From Tepidibacter sp. (GTDB lineage: Bacteria; Bacillota; Clostridia; Peptostreptococcales; Peptostreptococcaceae), in NCBI RefSeq assembly GCF_025210165.1, contig NZ_JAOASI010000029.1:60165-124164 (forward strand): DNA of 64,000 nucleotides, in the 5' to 3' direction. The notes below the pieces were generated by a model. That model saw nothing but the letters and a program-made list of their open reading frames with translations. It was not told the DNA's origin and searched no databases. Of the stretch, positions 1 through 8,300 are shown piece after piece; position 1 is the stretch's first letter, and every line of letters begins with the position of its first letter. Position numbers and translations under genes: made by a program.

Positions 1-88
1 AGTCTAGATATTACATCTTTATTCCACTTTCCATCTACGTTTTTGTTAAATTCTGCATTTTTAGTCGTATAATTTTCTATATAATAAA

Positions 89-130
89 AAGGTATAATTT
101 CTCACTTGAGGAATTATACCTTTTTATTAT
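89..130. terminator. Bidirectional terminator after deoC
   Basis: Inverted repeat with arms AAGGTATAAT and ATTATACCTT, flanked by A-tracts and T-tracts on both sides, directly after the deoC stop codon. It would end deoC transcription on the minus strand. Bases 1-88 contain no gene with a recognisable start. Confidence 0.8.
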
Positions 131-133
131 ATA

Positions 134-802
134 TTAATATCCACTATTTGAATCTTTATTCCCTGTAACTATACTAATAGATGCACTTGCTCCAATTCTT
201 GATGCTCCAGCATTTATTACAGCTTCTGCATCTTCTGTACTTCTTACTCCACCAGAAGCCTTAACTCCTATATCTTCTCCAACAGTTTCTCTCATAAGTT
301 TTATATCTTGCGGTGTTGATCCACCTGTTCCAAACCCAGTAGAAGTTTTAACATAATCAGTTCCTGCTTTTTTTGCAAGTTCACAAGCTATTTTCTTTTC
401 TTCATCAGTTAAATAACAAGTCTCTATTATAACTTTCACTAAAGCTTTTTTATCAGCTGCATCTACAACTGCTTTTATATCATTTTGAACATAATCATAT
501 TTTTTATCTTTAAGAGCTCCTATATTTATAACCATATCAACTTCATCAGCACCTTTTTTAATTGCATCTATAGTTTCAAATACCTTGACTTCTGAAGTAT
601 TTGCTCCTAAAGGAAATCCTATAACTGTACACACTTTAACATCTGATTCCTTTAATTGCTCTTTTGAAAATTCTATATAAGATGGGTTTATACATACTGA
701 GAAAAATCCATATTTTTTTGCTTCTTCACAAACTTTTTTTACATCTTCCTCTGTTGTTTGAGCTTTTAATACAGTATGGTCTATGTACTTTGCTAATTCC
801 AT
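134..802 (-). CDS. deoC: Deoxyribose-phosphate aldolase
   Basis: Class I aldolase that cleaves 2-deoxyribose-5-phosphate to acetaldehyde and glyceraldehyde-3-phosphate in the cytosolic breakdown of deoxyribonucleosides. The 222 residues span one TIM barrel of the usual family length. The catalytic residues are visible: D89 in [11 protein letters not shown], the Schiff-base lysine K152 in YVKTSTGFG, and K181 in GVKASGG. The start is supported by a GGAGAGG ribosome site six to seven bases upstream. The gene stands alone with its own terminator. No phosphopentomutase or nucleoside phosphorylase gene, its frequent partners, is next to it. The upstream 289 bp hold a dispersed repeat. Confidence 0.95.
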   Translation of the reverse strand: MELAKYIDHTVLKAQTTEEDVKKVCEEAKKYGFFSVCINPSYIEFSKEQLKESDVKVCTVIGFPLGANTSEVKVFETIDAIKKGADEVDMVINIGALKDKKYDYVQNDIKAVVDAADKKALVKVIIETCYLTDEEKKIACELAKKAGTDYVKTSTGFGTGGSTPQDIKLMRETVGEDIGVKASGGVRSTEDAEAVINAGASRIGASASISIVTGNKDSNSGY

Positions 803-840
803 TTTAACCTCTCCTTTTTAATTTATATTTAAACCTATTA

Positions 841-1062
841 AAAATTCGTCTACTCGCTCCTTGGTGACTCATGTCGCCAACAAGTCTAACGACTCTGTTG
901 CTTAAAAATAGTTGCAAGTATCTCTTTCTTAACAAGTTGTCTACAAAACGAAAACTTTATCCGAAGGCTAAGAGTTCTAAGACTCCATATTATTCAGGTT
1001 GAAGATGAGAACTCTACAGCTTCTGAATAAGTTTCACTTGATAATACCTTAGTATATAAAAA
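841..1062 (+). repeat. Dispersed repeat family 1, copy A (interrupted)
   Basis: Begins with AATTCGTCTACTCGCT and ends with AATACCTTAGTATATAAAA, the same ends as copy E at 39031. The interior hairpin CAACAAGTC-TAAC-GACTCTGTTG is present. A family 3 sequence (958-1042) interrupts the 3' part. This fills almost the whole gap between deoC and the LacI-type gene. Confidence 0.75.
958..1042 (-). repeat. Family 3 repeat nested in family 1 copy A
   Basis: About 85 bp running from TTATCCGAAGG to GTTTCACTTGATAA. It contains TATTCAGGTTGAAG and the partly inverted CTTCTGAATAAG. Related sequences occur at 10858, 14732, 16691 and 41127. The flanks rejoin exactly to the uninterrupted copy E sequence. Confidence 0.6.
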
Positions 1063-1091
1063 TATACTATTAGTAGGTTGTATTTAGATCA

Positions 1092-2114
1092 TTATCTTAT
1101 AAATTTTTCTGAGCCTTTTAACATAAGTTGTGGAATTATTATTCTTCTTTTTATTTCATCTTTTGGAGACACATTATTCAATTTATCCATAAGCATTTTC
1201 ATTCCTGCTTTTCCCATTTCAATAGTAGGTCCATTTACAGAGCTTATATTCATCCCTAGAATATTTACCAAATCAAGCTTATCAAATCCTATTATAGCCA
1301 TATCTTTTGGAATATTTATATTTTGTTCATATATTGCTTTTATAGTTCCCAAAATCATCATATTACTAGTTACAAATATAGCACTTGGTCTATCTTTCAT
1401 GCTTAATATTTTCTTAGTAATTTTATATGCACTTTCATAATCAAAATCTCCATAAAACACATATTTATCTTCAATAAGTATATTATTTTCATTTAAAGCT
1501 TTTACATAACCTTTAAATCTGTCTTTAGTTATTGTATAGTTTTGCTTACCATTAATTATTGCTATTTTTCTATGACCAGCATTTATTAATGTGCTTGTAG
1601 CATCATAAGCCCCTTTTACATGATCTATAAATATACCACTGAATTCTGAGTATTTAACATATCCATCAAGTAATATAACAGGTATTCCTATTTGCTCTAA
1701 TGTGTTTAAGTATTCGCTACTAAAATGATCTTCTGCATATGTTGGAGTTATTATTATTCCTTCTATCCTCTGTTCTTTGAATATTTTAAGAGCTTTAAGT
1801 TCTTTATCTCTTTTATCATCAGTATTACATAGTATTATATTAAAATTGTTTTCATCTGCTACTTGACTTATACCCTTTATTATTTCTCCAAAAAAAGGGT
1901 TGTTTATTTCTGGAACTACAACTCCTATTGTATTTGTTTTACTTGTAGATAAGCTTCTAGCTATTGCACTAGGTGTATAGTTTAATTCATTAATTACATC
2001 CATTACTTTTTTTCTCGTTTCTTCTTTTACATATCCAGAATCATTCAATACTCTTGATACGGTAGTACGAGATACATTTGCTCTTTTTGCAATATCCTTT
2101 ATAGTTATAGCCAT
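1092..2114 (-). CDS. LacI/GalR-family transcriptional regulator
   Basis: DNA-binding repressor of the LacI family, 340 residues, the normal length. The N-terminal helix-turn-helix reads ITIKDIAKRANVSRTTVSRV (residues 3-22), followed by the hinge with NYTPSAIARSLS. Residues 60-330 form a periplasmic-binding-protein-like sugar-sensing domain. The start codon is preceded by a GGGGGCG ribosome site. The effector cannot be read from sequence. Neighbours are deoC on one side and the glucan synthase-like gene on the other, so control of a sugar or glucan pathway is possible but unproven. A promoter and paired 9-bp repeats upstream suggest autoregulation. Confidence 0.9.
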   Translation of the reverse strand: MAITIKDIAKRANVSRTTVSRVLNDSGYVKEETRKKVMDVINELNYTPSAIARSLSTSKTNTIGVVVPEINNPFFGEIIKGISQVADENNFNIILCNTDDKRDKELKALKIFKEQRIEGIIITPTYAEDHFSSEYLNTLEQIGIPVILLDGYVKYSEFSGIFIDHVKGAYDATSTLINAGHRKIAIINGKQNYTITKDRFKGYVKALNENNILIEDKYVFYGDFDYESAYKITKKILSMKDRPSAIFVTSNMMILGTIKAIYEQNINIPKDMAIIGFDKLDLVNILGMNISSVNGPTIEMGKAGMKMLMDKLNNVSPKDEIKRRIIIPQLMLKGSEKFIR

Positions 2115-2160
2115 TTTAGCTCGCCCCCAAAAAACTCAAAAATTATTACAAGATAAATAT

Positions 2161-2181
2161 ATTACCGATTATGTTACCGAT
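2161..2181 (-). promoter_or_regulatory. Putative LacI-type operator, direct 9-bp repeats
   Basis: On the minus strand the sequence reads ATCGGTAAC-ATA-ATCGGTAAT: two copies of ATCGGTAAY, 12 bp apart, just downstream of the -10 box of the regulator gene. The position fits autorepression. No matching site was noticed before neighbouring genes. Confidence 0.45.
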
Positions 2182-2190
2182 TCCATCTAA

Positions 2191-2219
2191 ATTATACATT
2201 TTTTTTGTCAATACTTCAA
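2191..2219 (-). promoter_or_regulatory. Promoter of the LacI-type regulator
   Basis: Minus-strand -35 TTGAAG (2214-2219), 17-bp spacer, -10 TATAAT (2191-2196). Transcription would run through the direct repeats at 2161-2181. Confidence 0.6.
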
Positions 2220-2272
2220 TATAAATATATTAAAATATTCTTAATCTTATTTGTATTTAATGAATTGAATAA

Positions 2273-2312
2273 CTTAATTGGTATGAAATCTATAGATTTC
2301 ATACCAATTAAG
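2273..2312. terminator. Perfect 40-bp palindrome after the glucan synthase-like gene
   Basis: CTTAATTGGTATGAAATC, a TATA centre, then the exact complement, starting 8 bases after the stop codon at 2320. The T-tract is weak on the minus strand (TTATTC). It is probably the terminator of the long gene. Confidence 0.6.
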
Positions 2313-2319
2313 TGGTATA

Positions 2320-5300
2320 TTATCCTAATATAACCTCAACATTATACTCTTTATTTTCATCTATAAGTTTTATTTTATTTGACTTATTCTTATTTCCGTT
2401 AATAATCATATATTTTACATTCCTATTTACTTTATTAGGATTTTTAATCAATATATTATATTTAGATTTACCATACTTATATTCAATTAAATACTCTTTC
2501 CAATCCTTAGGTATACATGGATTTATCTCTATTTCATCTCCATATTTTTTAAGTCCCAAAATATCCTCAATACCAACTTTGTACATCCATCCTGCTGTTC
2601 CTGTATACCAAGTCCATCCACCTCTACCTATATGAGAATTAGTAGAATATACATCAGCTGCCATAACGTATGGTTCTACCTTGTATTTTAAGCACTCTTT
2701 ACTCGTTCTAGTATGATTTATAGGGTTTATACTATTATAAAGATTCCATGCCTTGTCTCCTTTTCCCATCATAGCATATGCCTTTATAACCCACGTTGCT
2801 GCATGAGTATATTGACCACCATTTTCTCTAACTCCAGGCACATATCCTTTTATATATCCAGGATTTATGTTACCTTCATCAAACGGAGGTGTAAACAAAA
2901 GAATCATTCCTTCATCTTCTTTTACTAAATACTTATTTAAAGATTCCATAGCTTCCTCTCTTCTAGCCTCATCTCCACCATTTGATATAACAGCCCAAGA
3001 TTGAGCTAGTGAATCTATGATGCATTCTGAGTTTTCTATAGATCCTAGAGGAGTTCCATCATCAAAATAAGCTCTCTTATACCACTTACCGTCCCATGCA
3101 TTTTCTTCTATTGAGCTTAGTATTTTTTTAGCATAATCATTGTATCTTTTTTGAATATCTAAATCATCCATTTGCTCACATATCTTTGAAAAATCAGTTA
3201 AAATAGTGTATAAAAACCATCCAAGCCATACACTTTCACCTTTACCTTTATTTCCAACAGTACTCATGCCGTCATTCCAGTCTCCAGAACCCATAAGAGG
3301 TATACCATGTTCTCCAAATTTTAATGATTTTTCAATACTTCTTATACAGTGATTATATACGGACGCTTTTTCCTCAGATACTCTAGGTACACCATATCTT
3401 TCATCCTCTTCTACTAATTCTTCCTCTTCTAAAAAGTGAACTTCCTCTTTTAATATCGAATAATCTTTAGTACTTTTTATATACTCAATAGTTGCATAAG
3501 GTAACCAAAGTAAATCATCAGAGAATTTAGTTCTTATACCCTTATCATCCTCAGGTCCAGGATGCCACCAATGCTGTACATCTCCTTCTACAAACTGATG
3601 TGCACAATGAAGCAATATTTGTTCTCTAGTCTGATTTGGAATTAAATTTAGTGCATTCATAGAATCCTGAAGTTGATCTCTAAATCCATAAGCACCTCCT
3701 GATTGATAAAAGGCTGATCTTGCCCATATTCTACAACATATATTTTGATAAGAAAGCCAATTATTTAACATCAAATCCATAGACAAATCTGGAGTCTTAA
3801 CTTGAATTTTTCCTAATACATCATCCCACATTTTAATCGAATCATATAGTGCATTTTTAGCTTCATTTATATTTTTATATTTTTCTACTATATACTGTAT
3901 ATTCTCAATATTACTACCTTGTCCCAATAAAAATACGACTTCTTTTTCCTCATCAATATCAAGTTCTATACAGGTTTGTATACATGCGCATGGATCAAAT
4001 CCAGCTCCCACATTATTGGAAAGAGTTTCTCTTTTTAAGCTTGCTGGACTTTTTAATTCTCCATTAGATCCTAGAAACTCTAATCTATCACCTGTATAAG
4101 AATTAATCTTTTCAGAACATGCCATATAACTTATTTTAGATGAATAATCTGGGTTATAAGGATTTTTAATAATCATTATATCATCATTCATATCTGTTAT
4201 TATATATTTTTGCATAGTCTGATCACTAACCCCCATTACAGGTCTTATATAATTTGTAAGAGTTAATTTTCTTTTGTTATTTGTTTTATTCTTAAGCTTA
4301 ATTTTACTAATCTTGATAGATTCATCAGTTGGAACAAACATAACAAGTTCTTGTTTTATTCCGTTACTATCATGAACAAATTTTGAATACCCATGCCCAT
4401 GATGTACTGTATAATCTTCCTTTTCTCTTATCGGAAGAGGTGTTGTAGTCCATATGCGTCCACTATAATCATCTCTTATATATATAGCCTCTGAACTTGG
4501 ATCTATTACTGGATCATTTGACCATAGAGTCAACTTATTTTCTCTACTATTTTCACACCATGTATATCCTGATCCATTCTCTGATACTTGAAATCCAAAT
4601 TTTTTATTAGATATTACATTTATCCAAGGTAGAGGAGTTGTAATACCTTCTTTTATACTTATAACATACTCATTTTTATCTTTAGCAAACCCTCCATATC
4701 CATTAAAATAATCAAGGTCTAACTCTTCACCTAAACTCTCATACTCTGTATTATCATGGTTAAATATTTTTTGCTTTATCTCATAGTCACCATCATCATA
4801 ATTTAATTGAGATTTAATTGATTCGCATCCAGATCTTAAAACTATTCTTGCAGCAGAATAAAAAAGAGTTTGATCTTCTTTAGGTATAGTGTTTGCATTT
4901 CTTATAAATATACCGCCCGGCTTATCTATTAAATCATATCCATACTTTGCTCTAACAGTTTCAATTATAAGATTCTGAAGTGGTTGTAAGTAATTACTCT
5001 CATCCTCGTTCAAAATTAAAATATCAACAACTAATCCTTTCGTTCTAAAATACTCATGGGCATTTAAAACTTGTTTTACTATATCAATTTCTTCTTTATT
5101 TTTTATACTAACAAGAATCATAGGTATATCACCCGATATTCCATAAGCCCAAAGAGAATTTTGAGCCTTCTTATTATTCTTTATTATATCTTGATACCTT
5201 CTCTTGCTAGGACTTAAATATAGTATATGAGGTATCATATCTTGATAAGTTGATACTTCTTCTTCTTCAAAATCTAAATACGAGCTTTCGACTTGACTTC

Positions 5301-8300
5301 TAATGTTTGCTAATTCAAATATTCTATCCATACAAAATATATCATGATATTTTTTAGCCAATTCCAATATATCATCCATATTATCAGCAACAGAAGTAGT
5401 AAAAAATACATCAATGCTACAACCAGCATCTATATTAACCTTCTTTCTCAAACTCATTATCGGATCTAATACAGCTCCACAGGTATTAGTTAATGGTTGA
5501 TTTAAAGCCTTTGGATATTTAATATTATTAGCTCTACCTATAAAATTATCTCTATTTGTTTCATACTCTAAATTTCCTATACAATCAGCATTGGTAGAAA
5601 CAGTATGAGCCATCCACACCTTTTTTTCACTCTCACTTCTAGGTCTTCTTGAGCATATTATACTCTCATATTCTAAAATAGGCTTCGTTCTTATAAATAA
5701 ATTGGTGAATGCTGGATGAGCAATATCAGCAGCTTGATTTATAAGAACAGTTTCTAAATAACTAGTTAGCTCAATCACTGTAGATGCATTAGAATTATTA
5801 GTAATAGTAACTTTTCTTACTTCCGCATTATCTTCTGTAGATACTACAATTTTTGTATTAGTTATTATGTCATTATCTTTTCTTATAAATTCGGCCTTAT
5901 CTTGATAAAACTTTACATTATAATAGTCTGGTTTATTATCTATAGGTTTATAAGTAGTTGAAAAAATATTATTATCATTTAAATTCTTTACAAATATATA
6001 TAATCCATAGTTGCCTGTTGCTAAATCTTCTCTCCATCTGCTAACCTGTAATTTATTCTTTTTAATATATCCTTCTCCGCAATCAGTAAGCATGCTCAAA
6101 TATTTACCATTTGATAGGATATGACATCTAGGAATTCCAGATTTAACTTCATCATATTCTCTAATCACCTGGGGCTTAATATTTTCATTTTTTTCTAAAG
6201 GTTTTATATCTTCTTTATATTCTTTGGTTATGATACTTCTTACTGGTATCTTTTCTTGAAGCAGTGTTTCTGCTCCTTTTACAGCTGGGTCTGCATGAAA
6301 TCTATTTTGCATTATATTGAAATTCAAATAATTATTAATAGTTACAAAGCTCATTCCCTGATGATGTGCCATGAAACTTTCTACTATAGAGCTTTCTTTA
6401 TTTAGGGAAACTCTATCATTTGTAAAATCTATAGCTTCATATAATCCATACTTTCCTTCCATTCCCATATCAATAAGTTTTTTAATATTTTTGATACACT
6501 CATTTTCATCAAATAGTAACCCTAATATAGTAGAGTATGGAGATATAACCATATCTTTAGAAAGTCCTCTTTTAAGACCTAAATCTGGTACTCCAAAAGC
6601 CTTGTATTGATAATTCAAATCAATATCAAATTTATAATAACCAGACTCTGAAGTACCCCACGGTACTTCTCTCTTAGTACCATATTTTTTTTGAGCTCTA
6701 ATTACAGTATTATACGTTTCATCTAAAAGTGAATTACTATAATTTTTCATTACAAGAGGAGGCATAAAATATTCAAACATAGTAGCAGTCCAAGAAACCA
6801 ATCCTCTGTATCCATCAACTACAGATAATGATCTTCCTAATTTGAACCAATGTTTTTGAGGTACCTGTTTTTTAGCAACAGCAATATAGCTTGTAAGTCT
6901 TGCTTCTGATGCTAAAAGATCATAATATGAATTTGTAAGCTTATTGGTATCTATATCATATCCAATTGAGAACAAGTCTTTTTCAAAATCGTATAACTTT
7001 GTAAAGTCTGTGTCTTCCACAATGTCATCTATAATTTTAATTAAATCCGTTATCTGATTTTCAAGTTTATCTATATTATTTATTAAAGTAGATATAACCT
7101 CTTTTGTTTTTGCTAACTCTTCAACTTTTAAAGGGTGACTATCCTCATTTTTAGGTTTTATCTCATCTATTTTCTTTAAGATATTGTTGTAGATTTGTCT
7201 AAGATTTAGCATATCTGTATTTATATTTACTTCATTCACTAATTCATATAAATTGTCAATACTGCTTAAATATTCCTTATGATAATCATTCAATAAAAAA
7301 GAATTAATATCATATATAATACTTTTAATAAAATCGGATATATTCAAATCTTTATTATTAAAAAATTGTTCATTTAGAATTAAATCCACAAATATTTTTT
7401 CAAAATCATTAATACACAAATCTTCTTTTTCAATAAGAGTTTCTATATCTGTGTATTCGCAATTACAAAGTATCATACTATCTCTGATTCCCTCTAAAAT
7501 CGATTTATCTACTATAGGTTTATTGATATATTCTATTAAACCTTGCTTTAAAGTCATCAAATATCCTACAAAATTACCACTATCTACAGTAGATATATAT
7601 CTAGGAAGTAGAACTTTCAGATTTTTATTATTATACCAGTTAAATAAATGTCCTTCATACTTTTCTAACTTTTTTACAGTTTGTAATGTATTATTTATTT
7701 TACTTAACATAGTCGTAGTAGATATATATCCTAAATCTCTTGCAGACATTATTGATATCAATAAAAATCCTATATTAGTAGGTGATGTTCTTTCAGCTAT
7801 TCCGTTATACGGATTTTGCTGAAAATTATCAGCTGGAAGATAGTTTTGATCTTTTCCTCCAAAGTCTTCATAATATTGCCAAGTTTTTCTAGCTATTTTC
7901 CTAATTAGCAATACATCTTCTCTACTAACATTAATTTTTCTATTTCTTTCAATCTGCTGACTTATTTTAAAAGCAACAATAGGTGCTATAGTCCACAACA
8001 AACATATCAAAAGAGCATATATAACATTACTAGGGTTTAACACGTATACAAGGACAAATGTGATGACAGATACATAAATAGATACTTGCATTCTCTTTAC
8101 ATAGCTGTTCATATCATGTTTAATTTTCTTTTCCGCATCAGCAGCAGTTGTCCATTCTAATAGATTTTTTTTAGATATAAAAACCCTATATAAAGTTCTA
8201 CTTATAGCATCAATCATTAAATATGATTGATATGGTAGAAAAATAAATAAAATTAAAGCTTGATATAATAGTTCCCTACATCCATATATCAAATCTGAAT

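Noticed and set aside
1..88. Open stretch on the minus strand that reads like charged protein sequence (NAEFNKNVDGKWNKDVISR)
   Set aside because: No start codon or ribosome site is visible between it and the deoC terminator, and it runs off the window edge. It cannot be called a gene from this sequence.
841..1062. Family 1 repeats as a CRISPR array
   Set aside because: Copies are tens of kilobases apart, differ in length and have no regular spacers or cas genes.
1078..1440. Plus-strand hydrophobic frame opposite the LacI-type gene
   Set aside because: Antisense shadow of a well-supported coding region.
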